From positions 1,178,001-1,242,000 of the forward strand of contig NZ_JACCBF010000001.1 in NCBI RefSeq assembly GCF_013409625.1: a stretch of 64,000 nucleotides of DNA, written 5' to 3'. The stretch's first letter is position 1; every line of letters begins with the position of its first letter. The notes under the pieces were generated by a model, which ran no database searches, was not told the origin of the DNA, and worked only from the letters and a program-made list of their open reading frames with translations. Made by a program: the position numbers and the translations under genes. This document shows positions 40,940-48,734 of the stretch, piece by piece. Source of the DNA: Nocardioides kongjuensis. Its GTDB lineage: Bacteria; Actinomycetota; Actinomycetes; Propionibacteriales; Nocardioidaceae.

Positions 40940-42088
40940 ATGAGGAAGATCAATGCCATCGGGTGCACCCTCGCGGCCACCCTGGCTCTCGGCACGGCGG
41001 CGCCGGCCCTCGCGCAGGACTTCGTCGGCACGCCGAGGAAGGACAAGATCACCGGGACCCCGGCTGACGACCGGATCCTGAGCCTGGCCGGCAAGGACAA
41101 GGTCTGGGGCGGTGACGGCAACGACCGCATCGAGGGAGCGGCCGGGAACGACCGACTCCTCGGCGGCAACGGCAACGACACCGTCTGGGGCGGCTCCGGC
41201 AACGACCGGCTCTTCGGCGAGGCGGGGCGTGACTACCTGTACGGCGAGGTCGGCAACGACCGGATCGACACCGGCGACGGCGTGGGCGTCGGGTGGGGTG
41301 GACCGGGCAACGACCGGCTCCGCGCCGGCAACGGCGACGCGAGCGTGCCGGACCAGGACCGGCCGGGCTACGTCGGCGCCAGCCTGCTCGGTGACGCCGG
41401 CAAGGACCGGATCGTCGGCGGGGGCACGAACGACGAGCTGTTCGGTGGAGCCGACGGTGACCGGCTCAACGGCAGTCTCGGCAACGACGTCGTCGCTGGC
41501 GGTGGCGACGACGACAGGGCCAAGGGCGGTGCCGGCGACGACGTGGTCGACGGCCAGGACGGGGACGACAAGGTGAAGGGTGGCGCCGGCAGCGACCTGG
41601 TGATCGGCGGCCCCGGTCGCGACAAGGTGCTCGGCGGTGCCGGCGACGACACGCTGCGCGACGGCGTCTCCTACGACCCCGGCCACAGCTACGGCACGTC
41701 GTTCTCCGGTTCCGGCGTGGTGACCAGTGAGGGCGACGTCTTCAAGGGCGGCGCCGGGAACGACACCTTCGGCAGCCAGGAGCCCGGTGGACTGCTGACC
41801 GGGCAGCTGAAGGCGCTGGGCGGCGCGGGCGACGACACGCTCTGGCTGGGCGACCTCGACGCCCACGCGGCGGTGAGGGCCGGGGCCGGCAACGACACCA
41901 TCTACGTCAAGAACCCGGTCAAGGGACTGCGGATCAGCTGCGGGGCGGGCGCCGACGCCGTCTACTTCAACGTCAAGGCGAAGAAGGTCAGGACCAAGGG
42001 CTGCGAGAGCGTGCTCTACGGCAAGGACGCGTTCCACTTCGACCCCGCCGGGGTCATCCAGGTGTGGTGGCGCGCGATGCTCGGCTGA
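40940..42088 (+). CDS. secreted RTX-type calcium-binding repeat protein 3
   Basis: 382 residues, third paralog. Signal peptide MRKINAIGCTLAATLALGTA with APALA-QD cleavage, closest to copy 2 at the N-terminus. Repeats such as GGDGNDRIEGAAGNDRLLGG and VDGQDGDDKVKGGAGSD are followed by the shared C-terminal module (KNPVKGLRISCGAGADAVYF, KGCESVLYGKDAFHFD). TTGGGAG precedes ATG 40940; ATG 40928 is an alternative. Only 45 bases separate it from copy 2, so the two are probably cotranscribed. A terminator and then the hsaA operator follow. Confidence 0.85.
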   Translation: MRKINAIGCTLAATLALGTAAPALAQDFVGTPRKDKITGTPADDRILSLAGKDKVWGGDGNDRIEGAAGNDRLLGGNGNDTVWGGSGNDRLFGEAGRDYLYGEVGNDRIDTGDGVGVGWGGPGNDRLRAGNGDASVPDQDRPGYVGASLLGDAGKDRIVGGGTNDELFGGADGDRLNGSLGNDVVAGGGDDDRAKGGAGDDVVDGQDGDDKVKGGAGSDLVIGGPGRDKVLGGAGDDTLRDGVSYDPGHSYGTSFSGSGVVTSEGDVFKGGAGNDTFGSQEPGGLLTGQLKALGGAGDDTLWLGDLDAHAAVRAGAGNDTIYVKNPVKGLRISCGAGADAVYFNVKAKKVRTKGCESVLYGKDAFHFDPAGVIQVWWRAMLG

Positions 42089-42105
42089 CCGGGTCGGGTC
42101 GTGGT

Positions 42106-42140
42106 GACGGGGCGTCGGACCATCGGTCCGGCGCCCCGTC
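42106..42140 (+). terminator. hairpin after RTX-type gene 3
   Basis: 16-base arms (42106-42121 and 42125-42140, one T-G pair) around loop ATC; the inner sequence GGGGCGTCGGACC is the same as in the hairpin at 39616. Confidence 0.85.
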
Positions 42141-42171
42141 GGTGTTGACGGGGCCCGGGTTGTGCCAAAAG

Positions 42172-42185
42172 TAGAACCTGTTCTA
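42172..42185. promoter_or_regulatory. KstR-type operator of the hsa operon
   Basis: TAGAACCTGTTCTA is a perfectly palindromic match to TnnAACnnGTTnnA. A -10 like TAATCT (42184-42189) overlaps it, 36 bases before the hsaA ATG, which has its own ACAGGAG Shine-Dalgarno. Confidence 0.88.
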
Positions 42186-42225
42186 ATCTGGTCCAGCACA
42201 CACTGTCGCAGACACAGGAGCTCCC

Positions 42226-43413
42226 ATGAACCAGGACTTCGCCCCCGAGGTGACCGCCGTCCTCGACGGCGTGCGTGACCTCCTCCCGACCATCCGTGAG
42301 CGGGCCGAGGAGGGCGAGCGCCTGCGCGTCATCCCGGACGCATCGATCAAGGAGCTCGAGGAGACCGGCTTCTTCCGGCTGCTCCAGCCGAAGCGGTACG
42401 GCGGCCTGGAGGCCGACCCGGTCGCCTTCTACACCGCCGTGCGCGACATCGCCGCCGCCGACGGCGCCACCGGCTGGGTCTCCAGCGTGGTCGGCGTGCA
42501 CCCCTGGCAGGTCGCCCTGTTCGCCGACGAGGCGCAGCAGGCCGTGTGGGGTGACGACCAGCGCGTTCGGCTGTCCTCGTCCTACGCCCCGACCGGCAAG
42601 GCCGTCATCACCGAGGGGGGCTTCAAGCTCTCCGGCAAGTGGAGCTTCTCCTCCGGCTCCGACCACTGCACCTGGGTGCTGCTCGGCGGCCTCGTGTTCA
42701 ACGAGGAGGGGCAGGTCGTCGACTTCCGCACGTTCATGGTCCCGCGGGAGAAGTACCAGGTCGTCGACGTGTGGAACGTCGTGGGCCTGCGCGGCACCGG
42801 CTCCAACGACATCGTCGTGGAGGAGACCTTCATCCCCGAGGCGTTCACGCTGTCGATGGGGGAGACCGGCGCCTGCCGCGGACCGGGCCAGGAGGTCAAC
42901 ACCAGCGACCTCTACAAGCTGCCGTTCCACTCGATCTTCACCAGCACCATCGCCACCCCGATCATCGGCATGGCCAAGGGCGCGTACGCCGAGCACGTCG
43001 AGATGCAGCAGAAGCGGGTGCGTGCGGCGTACCTCGGCGAGAAGGCGTCCCTCGACCCGTTCGCCGCGGTCCGCATCGCCCGCGCCTCCTCGGAGATCGA
43101 CGCCGCCTGGGCGCTGCTCATCAGCAACATCCGCGAGGAGCAGGCCCACGTCGCCAGGGGCGAGCAGATCCCGCTCGAGCTGCGGCTGCGGGTGCGGCGC
43201 GACCAGGTGCTCGGCACCGCCCGCTCCATCGAGGCGATCGACGCGCTGTTCGAGGCGTCCGGTGGCCGGGCGCTCGCGGAGGGCACCTACCTCCAGCGGG
43301 CCTGGCGCGACTCCCACGCCGGGCGCGTGCACGCCGCCAACGACCCCGAGCGCGCGCTGCAGATGTACGGCGCCCAGCAGTTCGGTCACAAGGTCGACCC
43401 GGGGATGTACTGA
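42226..43413 (+). CDS. hsaA: 3-HSA hydroxylase, oxygenase component
   Basis: Flavin-dependent monooxygenase that hydroxylates the phenol ring of 3-hydroxy-9,10-seconandrostatriene-9,17-dione to the catechol, using FMNH2 supplied by HsaB. 395 residues with an acyl-CoA-dehydrogenase-like fold of the group D monooxygenases: GFFRLLQPKRYGG, ATGWVSSVVGVHPWQ, GKWSFSSGSDHCTW, GLRGTGSNDIVVE, and C-terminal AWRDSHAGRVHAANDPE. First gene of hsaA-D-C-B, behind a KstR operator. Coupled to hsaD by TGATG. Confidence 0.95.
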   Translation: MNQDFAPEVTAVLDGVRDLLPTIRERAEEGERLRVIPDASIKELEETGFFRLLQPKRYGGLEADPVAFYTAVRDIAAADGATGWVSSVVGVHPWQVALFADEAQQAVWGDDQRVRLSSSYAPTGKAVITEGGFKLSGKWSFSSGSDHCTWVLLGGLVFNEEGQVVDFRTFMVPREKYQVVDVWNVVGLRGTGSNDIVVEETFIPEAFTLSMGETGACRGPGQEVNTSDLYKLPFHSIFTSTIATPIIGMAKGAYAEHVEMQQKRVRAAYLGEKASLDPFAAVRIARASSEIDAAWALLISNIREEQAHVARGEQIPLELRLRVRRDQVLGTARSIEAIDALFEASGGRALAEGTYLQRAWRDSHAGRVHAANDPERALQMYGAQQFGHKVDPGMY

Positions 43414-44297
43414 TGAGCTTCGGCCAGGAGGAGACCCGTCGATCCGCGAAGGCGGGCGACATCACGCTCAACTACTACGAGGCCGGCCCCGAGGGCGGAT
43501 CCGTGGTGGGCGGTGGCCTGCCGTTCGTGCTCCTGCACGGCGGCGGCCCCGGCGCCTCGGCGTGGAGCAACTTCGGCTCGGCGCTGCCGCGATTCGCGCA
43601 GAGCTTCCGGACGCTGCTGGTCGACCAGCCGGGCTTCGGCGCCTCCGACAAGCCCGAGGTGAGGGCCAACTACTTCCGTCACTCCGCGTCGTACCTCCTC
43701 AAGCTGCTCGACGAGCTGCAGATCGAGCGGATCCACCTGCTCGGCAACTCGCTGGGCGGCGGTACGGCGACCCGGTTCGCGCTGGAGTACCCCGACCGTG
43801 TCGGCCGACTGGTCCTGATGGGCCCCGGTGGCATGTCGGTGAACCTCTTCCACGCCGACCCGACCGAGGGCGTCCAGCGGCTGATGGACTTCAGCATGAA
43901 CCCCAGCCGTGAGGCGCTGCGGGCGTTCATCTCGACGATGGTCGTCAACCAGGCCCTCGTCACCGACGAGCTGGTCGAGGAGCGCTTCGCCGACGCCACC
44001 GCGCCGGGCTCCCTCGAGGCGATGCGCTCGATGGGCGCCTCGTTCTGGAACCCGGAGTGGGCCGAGGACGGCATGCTGTGGCGCGAGGCGCACCTGCTGC
44101 GCAAGCACACCCTGCTGACGTGGGGCCGTGAGGACAGGGTGAACCCGCTCGACGGCGCGCTGGTCGCGCTCAAGCAGATCCCCAAGGCCCAGCTGCACGT
44201 CTTCCCCAACTGCGGCCACTGGGCGCAGATCGAGGCGGCCGAGGAGTTCGCCGAGATCTGCACCGCCTTCCTGGCCCGCCACAAGGAGCGTTCGTGA
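43413..44297 (+). CDS. hsaD: meta-cleavage product hydrolase (4,9-DSHA hydrolase)
   Basis: Alpha/beta-hydrolase that cuts the C-C bond of the ring-cleavage product, releasing 2-hydroxyhexa-2,4-dienoate and the propanoate indanedione (HIP/DOHNAA). 294 residues. Nucleophile Ser113 lies in LLGNSLGGGTA, Asp241 in GREDRVNP and His269 in NCGHWAQ; the last two fall at the same numbers as in M. tuberculosis HsaD. LLHGGGPGASAWSNF is the oxyanion loop. The 3' end overlaps hsaC by four bases. Confidence 0.95.
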   Translation: MSFGQEETRRSAKAGDITLNYYEAGPEGGSVVGGGLPFVLLHGGGPGASAWSNFGSALPRFAQSFRTLLVDQPGFGASDKPEVRANYFRHSASYLLKLLDELQIERIHLLGNSLGGGTATRFALEYPDRVGRLVLMGPGGMSVNLFHADPTEGVQRLMDFSMNPSREALRAFISTMVVNQALVTDELVEERFADATAPGSLEAMRSMGASFWNPEWAEDGMLWREAHLLRKHTLLTWGREDRVNPLDGALVALKQIPKAQLHVFPNCGHWAQIEAAEEFAEICTAFLARHKERS

Positions 44298-45190
44298 CGA
44301 TCGACATCAAGTCCATGGGCTACATCCGGGTCGCCAGCACCGACCTGGAGGCCTGGAAGACCTTCGCCGGCAAGGTGCTCGGCCTCGCCGAGGGCCGCGG
44401 CCCGAACCCGGACCACCAGTACTGGCGCATCGACGAGGTCTCCGCGCGCATCGTGGTGTTCCCCTCGGAGGTCGACCAGCTCGACTGCACCGGCTGGGAG
44501 CTCGCCGACCACCAGGCCCTGCAGGCCGCCCGCGAGCACCTGCAGAAGGCCGGCGTGGAGTTCGAGGAGGGCACGAGGGAGGAGCTCGACGAGCGCCGGG
44601 TCCAGGAGCTGATCCGGTTCCGCGACCCGTGGGACAACGTGTTCGAGCTGTTCCACGGCATCACCTACGAGGCGCGGCCCGTCGTGACGCCGTACGCCGC
44701 CACCTTCGTCACCGGCGAGCAGGGGATGGGCCACATCGTGGTGCCGGTGCTCGACGACGTCGAGGCGCTGCGGTTCTACACCGAGGTGCTCGGCTTCCGC
44801 CTGCGCGACTCGATGAGCATGCCGGGGGAGTTCGTCGGCAAGGAGCCCGGCAGCAAGGTCTGGCTGCGCTTCCTCGGCGTCAACCCGCGCCACCACTCGC
44901 TGGCGTTCCTGCCGATGCCCAACCCGAGCAAGTGCGTCCACGTGATGCTCGAGGTCGACAAGCTCGACCACGTCGGCCGGGCACTGGAGCGCGTGCGCAA
45001 GCACGGTGCGCCGCTCTCGGCGACCCTCGGGCGGCACATGAACGACGAGATGATCTCGTTCTACGTGAAGTCGCCCGGCGGCTTCGACGTCGAGTTCGGC
45101 ACCGAGGGGATGACCGTCGACGATGCCCGCTGGGTGGCCCGCGAGTCGACGGCCGTCTCGTACTGGGGCCACGTGTTCGGCGGTCAGTGA
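44294..45190 (+). CDS. hsaC: iron-dependent extradiol dioxygenase of steroid catabolism
   Basis: Cleaves the catechol 3,4-DHSA between C4 and C5. 298 residues with two vicinal-oxygen-chelate domains; the C-terminal one binds Fe(II). Ligands are His147 (GMGHIVVPV), His216 (CVHVMLEV) and Glu267 (FDVEFGT), one or two residues from the M. tuberculosis positions. GTG start overlaps hsaD. Confidence 0.95.
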   Translation: MTIDIKSMGYIRVASTDLEAWKTFAGKVLGLAEGRGPNPDHQYWRIDEVSARIVVFPSEVDQLDCTGWELADHQALQAAREHLQKAGVEFEEGTREELDERRVQELIRFRDPWDNVFELFHGITYEARPVVTPYAATFVTGEQGMGHIVVPVLDDVEALRFYTEVLGFRLRDSMSMPGEFVGKEPGSKVWLRFLGVNPRHHSLAFLPMPNPSKCVHVMLEVDKLDHVGRALERVRKHGAPLSATLGRHMNDEMISFYVKSPGGFDVEFGTEGMTVDDARWVARESTAVSYWGHVFGGQ

Positions 45191-45211
45191 GTGCCTACTA
45201 GCGTGAGTGGC

Positions 45212-45847
45212 GTGAGCGAGATCCCCGAGGGCATCAGCCCCGACGCGCGGGAGACCTGGCCGCACCCCGAGCTGATCCAGTCCTGGCTCGGGGACGCGGA
45301 GGTCGACTTCGAGCTGCGCCCCGGTGAGGAGGTCGCGGTCCACGACGACCCGGAGGCCCAGGCCGCCGCGCGCCGGTTCCGTGACACCCTCGGCTGCTTC
45401 GCGTCGGGCATCACCGTGATCACCACGATGAGCGGCGACGAGCCGGTCGGCATGACCTGCCAGTCGTTCGCCAGCGTCTCGCTCGATCCGCCGCTGATCA
45501 CCTTCATCCCCGCGCGCAGCTCGCGCGCCTGGCCGGCGATCCAGCGCTCGGGCCGGTTCTGCGTCAACGTGCTGGCCGCCGACCAGGAGCACGTCTCGGG
45601 TCAGATGGCGACCAAGGGCATCGACAAGTTCGCCGGCATCTCCTGGGAGCCGGCGGCGGCGACCGGCTCACCCGTCATCGAGGGCACGCTGGCCCACCTC
45701 GACTGCACGATCCACGCCGTCTACGAGGGCGGCGACCACTTCATCGTGGTCGGCAAGGTGGAGCACCTCGAGGCGCACCCCGAGGACGCCGCGGCGACCG
45801 AGCCGCTGCTGTACTTCAAGGGCCGGTACCGCACCACCGATTCGTGA
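45212..45847 (+). CDS. hsaB: flavin reductase component of 3-HSA hydroxylase
   Basis: Reduces FMN with NADH for HsaA. From GTG 45212 the protein has 211 residues; the flavin reductase fold starts at ARRFRDTLGCFASGITVITT and contains GMTCQSFASVSLDPPLITF and HFIVVGKVEHL. It carries about 40 extra N-terminal residues before the core compared with a minimal reductase. GTG 45191 and 45203 are in-frame alternatives. TAGCGT at 45199-45204, seven bases before GTG 45212, suggests a second, leaderless promoter inside the operon. Confidence 0.9.
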   Translation: MSEIPEGISPDARETWPHPELIQSWLGDAEVDFELRPGEEVAVHDDPEAQAAARRFRDTLGCFASGITVITTMSGDEPVGMTCQSFASVSLDPPLITFIPARSSRAWPAIQRSGRFCVNVLAADQEHVSGQMATKGIDKFAGISWEPAAATGSPVIEGTLAHLDCTIHAVYEGGDHFIVVGKVEHLEAHPEDAAATEPLLYFKGRYRTTDS

Positions 45848-45904
45848 CCCCGGCCCGCCGCGGGCGTTGATCCCTCGAGCACGACGGACCGGTCTGGGGG
45901 ATCG

Positions 45905-47260
45905 ATGAGGATGCGCAGGTCGCTCGGGGTGGTGGCCGCAGCCATCGCTCTCCTCACCGGCCTGCCGGTCGTCGCGCCGGTCGTCGCGCCGGCGCTCGCC
46001 GAGCCGCAGGCCGCTGAGCCCGGGCCGCCGGCGCCCGCCCGTCACGGCGCGGTCGTGCAGGACCTCGAGAGCCCGGCCGGGACGGCGTACTGGACCCGTC
46101 GCCGGATGCGTGCGGCGCTCCCGCTCGACCTCGACCCCAGTGGTGCCGTCATCACGTCCAGCGCCGACGCGGCGGCCCCGGCGCAGCCGGCGGTGACGCC
46201 GCCCGGCCTGCGCAGCACCGGGAAGCTGTTCTTCCGCGACCCGAGGACCAGCCAGGGCTACGTCTGCTCGGCGTCCTCGGTCAACACCCCCGAACGCAAC
46301 CTCGTGGTGACCGCCGGGCACTGCGTCTACAGCACCCGCGACGGCTGCGTGCTGCTGTGCACGGCACGCCACTACTTCTCGGACTTCGTGTTCGTGCCGT
46401 CCTACGACCACGGCACGGCGCCCTACGGGCAGTGGACGGGGGTGCGGGCGATCACCCAGCAGGCCTGGATCGCCGACGAGGACGACGGGCACGACCAGGC
46501 CTTCCTCGCGGTCGCACCGGTGGGAGGCGTGAACCTGGTCGACGTCGTCGGTGGCAACGGCCTGGCCTGGAACTACCCGGCGCGGGAGGACGGCGTGCGG
46601 GTCGTCGGGTGGCCGGCGCAGGCGCCGTACGACGGACAGAGCCGGCAGGAGTGCAGCGGGGCGACCACGGTCTCGCAGGTCACCGACCCCACGGATGCCC
46701 AGATCTCCTGCCCGCTGACCGGCGGGGCGAGTGGCGGGCCCTGGTTCCTGCGGATGGCGAGTGCCGACACCGGGTTCGTCTTCGCCGTGACCTCACGCCG
46801 TCCGGCCGACGGCACGCCCCTGCTCTTCGCCATGCCCTTCGACTCCTCGATCGAGACCCTTCTGGCCGCCGCACGGAGCGCTGCCGTGCCGGTCTCGGCC
46901 CGGGTGCCAGCCCGACCGGGCGCGAGGCCCCGGCTGCGGCTGGTCGCCTCGGCCGCGTCGGTCGGCTTCGGCGAGAGCTACCAGCTGGTCGCCGAGACGC
47001 GCAGGGTGCGCCGGATCGTGCTGCAGGTGCGCACCGTCCCGGGTGCGCCGTGGCGGCGGGTCGCGCGGGCCCGTGTGCACCAGGGGGTCACGGTGTTCGA
47101 CCAGGCGCTCCCGCCCGGGACCCGGTGGTACCGGGTCCGGGAGCGGGGCACCCGCAGGCACAGCAAGCCGGTGGTGGTGACCGTCGGCGCCTGCCCGCTG
47201 CCGCTGGACCGCAGTCCCGGGGTGGTGAGCAACACCCGCTGCACCAGCCCCGTCGGCTGA
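45905..47260 (+). CDS. secreted trypsin-like serine protease
   Basis: 451 residues. Signal peptide MRMRRSLGVVAAAIALLTGLP, with cleavage likely at ALA-EP, then a pro-region of about 80 residues. The chymotrypsin-fold domain has catalytic His in VVTAGHCVYST, Asp in DDGHDQAFLAV and Ser in CPLTGGASGGPW, with four nearby Cys. A C-terminal Ig-like or beta domain (about 110 residues, RLRLVASAASVGFGESYQL) follows. The fold resembles the V8/glutamyl endopeptidase-like extracellular proteases of actinobacteria. It has no obvious link to steroid use and may be an accessory insertion. Confidence 0.88.
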   Translation: MRMRRSLGVVAAAIALLTGLPVVAPVVAPALAEPQAAEPGPPAPARHGAVVQDLESPAGTAYWTRRRMRAALPLDLDPSGAVITSSADAAAPAQPAVTPPGLRSTGKLFFRDPRTSQGYVCSASSVNTPERNLVVTAGHCVYSTRDGCVLLCTARHYFSDFVFVPSYDHGTAPYGQWTGVRAITQQAWIADEDDGHDQAFLAVAPVGGVNLVDVVGGNGLAWNYPAREDGVRVVGWPAQAPYDGQSRQECSGATTVSQVTDPTDAQISCPLTGGASGGPWFLRMASADTGFVFAVTSRRPADGTPLLFAMPFDSSIETLLAAARSAAVPVSARVPARPGARPRLRLVASAASVGFGESYQLVAETRRVRRIVLQVRTVPGAPWRRVARARVHQGVTVFDQALPPGTRWYRVRERGTRRHSKPVVVTVGACPLPLDRSPGVVSNTRCTSPVG

Positions 47261-47296
47261 GCGCCGGGCCACGTCGTCGGGCACCATCGAAGGACT

Positions 47297-47812
47297 ATGG
47301 GAAACACCGGCATGCACAGCCTGGACCCCACGGAGGACTTCGCGATCCGCCTCGTACGGCGCTTCCTCCTGCTCTGCGAGCACCCGCGCACGCGGCAGCG
47401 GATGCTGCGGCTGGTGCGCCAGTCGACGCAGGTGGGCCCGGACGCCCCGAAGCTCTACGGCTGGATCAACCGTGCGGTGCTGCACCCGCGGTTCCAGCCG
47501 GTCGTGGAGCGGCGGTCGATGTCGGCGATGAAGGCCGAGCTGGTCGCCTCGCAGCTGATCGGGCTCGCGATGACCCGCTACGTGCTGAAGATCGAGCCGC
47601 TGGCGTCCGCCCCGGTCGACGACGTCGTCGCGATGGTCGCTCCGGCGGTCAACGCAGCCCTGCAGGGGCCGGACGCGTTCACGGCCGTGGTGGGCGGCGA
47701 CGCACCTGAGCCGGCGGTCGCCGCCCGACGACGGAGGCTGGTCAGAGCTCCACGGCTGCCCGGTGCCGGTGCGGTGCGCCGTACAGCTGCCCGAGTGCGT
47801 GTGCGCGCTTGA
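47297..47812 (+). CDS. TetR C-terminal domain protein without DNA-binding domain
   Basis: 171 residues. FAIRLVRRFLLLCEHPRTRQRMLRL and the stretch MKAELVASQLIGLAMTRYVLK-IEPLASAP-VDDVVAMVAP strongly resemble the ligand-binding C-terminal domain of TetR regulators. The N-terminal helix-turn-helix of about 60 residues is missing; upstream sequence is the protease gene, so it was lost or never present. The last 40 residues are Arg-rich and overlap the convergent acyl-CoA dehydrogenase gene by 71 bases. It may be a decayed regulator or a dimerisation partner acting without DNA binding. Confidence 0.65.
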   Translation: MGNTGMHSLDPTEDFAIRLVRRFLLLCEHPRTRQRMLRLVRQSTQVGPDAPKLYGWINRAVLHPRFQPVVERRSMSAMKAELVASQLIGLAMTRYVLKIEPLASAPVDDVVAMVAPAVNAALQGPDAFTAVVGGDAPEPAVAARRRRLVRAPRLPGAGAVRRTAARVRVRA

Positions 47813-48734
47813 ACACCAGGTGGGCGTCGTGCTCCCAGGTGATCGCGATGCCGCCGTGCAGCTGGACGCACTCGCTGGCGGCGAGGCCGGCCGTCTCGAG
47901 GGCGTACGACGCCGCCGAGTGCGTCAGGAACGCAGCCTCGGCCGGGTCGGTCTCCGCGTCGGTGAGGGCGTAGGACGCCGCCCAGCTCGCCGAGCGTGAC
48001 ATCTCCACGCGCGCGAGCACGTCGGCCATCCGGTGCTTGAGCGCCTGGAACGAGCCGATCGGGCGGCCGAACTGCACCCGCTCCTTGAGGTAGCCCACCG
48101 TCATCTGCAGCGCCCGGTCGGACAGCCCGACCGCGAGTGCCGCCACCGCCGCGGCGCCGACGAGCTCGGCCCGGGTCCGCGCTGCGTTGCCGTCGCCGAC
48201 CACCGTCAGCTCGGCACCCGACAGGTCGAGGTGGGCCAGCCGGACGCTCTGGTCCATCGACTCGGCCCAGGTCGCGGTCGCACCGCTCACCTCGACCAGG
48301 TCGTCCCCGCGCACGGCCAGGATCACCTGGGCGCGGTCGGCGTCGAGGACCGGGCCGTCGTCGAGTGCGATGGTGGCGATCTCGCCCGCCGCGATGCCCG
48401 GGAGCAGACGCTTCTTGGCGTCCTCGGTGCCGCCGGCCAGCAGCGCCTCGGTGGCGACCGTCGTGGCGAGCAGCGGGCTCGGCGCGATGGTGCGGCCGAT
48501 CTCCTCGAGCACCACGGCGGTCTCGAAGAAGGAGACGCCGACGCCGTCGTACTCCTCGGGGACGGCGAGTGCCGCCACCCCGATCTGCTCGCACAGCGTG
48601 GTCCAGAGCCCCTCGTCGTACCCCGTCTCCGAGGTCGACGCGGCACGTACCGCGGCCGAGTCGGCGCGCTTGTCGAGCAGGCCGCGGACGGTCGCCGCCA
48701 GCTCCGCCTGCTCCTCGCTGAGCTCGAACTGCAT
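47742..48734 (-). CDS. fadE33: acyl-CoA dehydrogenase, FadE33-like
   Basis: 330 residues, flavoprotein dehydrogenase for a steroid-ring-derived CoA thioester. MQFELSEEQAELAATVRGLL starts the helical N-domain; ERVQFGRPIGSFQALKHRMADVL is the conserved ACAD signature; CVQLHGGIAITWEHDAHLVFKRA is the C-terminal FAD contact. Length and position as the third of three dehydrogenase genes match M. tuberculosis fadE31-32-33, which are KstR2-regulated ring C/D genes. Paired small subunits usually form heterotetramers. Assignment rests on order and size, so the exact step is uncertain. Confidence 0.8.
   Translation of the reverse strand: MQFELSEEQAELAATVRGLLDKRADSAAVRAASTSETGYDEGLWTTLCEQIGVAALAVPEEYDGVGVSFFETAVVLEEIGRTIAPSPLLATTVATEALLAGGTEDAKKRLLPGIAAGEIATIALDDGPVLDADRAQVILAVRGDDLVEVSGATATWAESMDQSVRLAHLDLSGAELTVVGDGNAARTRAELVGAAAVAALAVGLSDRALQMTVGYLKERVQFGRPIGSFQALKHRMADVLARVEMSRSASWAASYALTDAETDPAEAAFLTHSAASYALETAGLAASECVQLHGGIAITWEHDAHLVFKRAHALGQLYGAPHRHRAAVEL

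Noticed and set aside
38600..42000. Short direct DNA repeats that look CRISPR-like at first sight.
   Set aside because: They are coding repeats for GGxGxD motifs in a continuous frame; spacers are not unique 30-mers and no cas genes are present.
39584..42199. An 871-codon minus-strand open frame antisense to RTX genes 2 and 3.
   Set aside because: It shows Val/Asp-rich pseudo-repeats that mirror the GGxGxD codons, and has no ribosome-binding site. The plus-strand genes have signal peptides and SD sequences.
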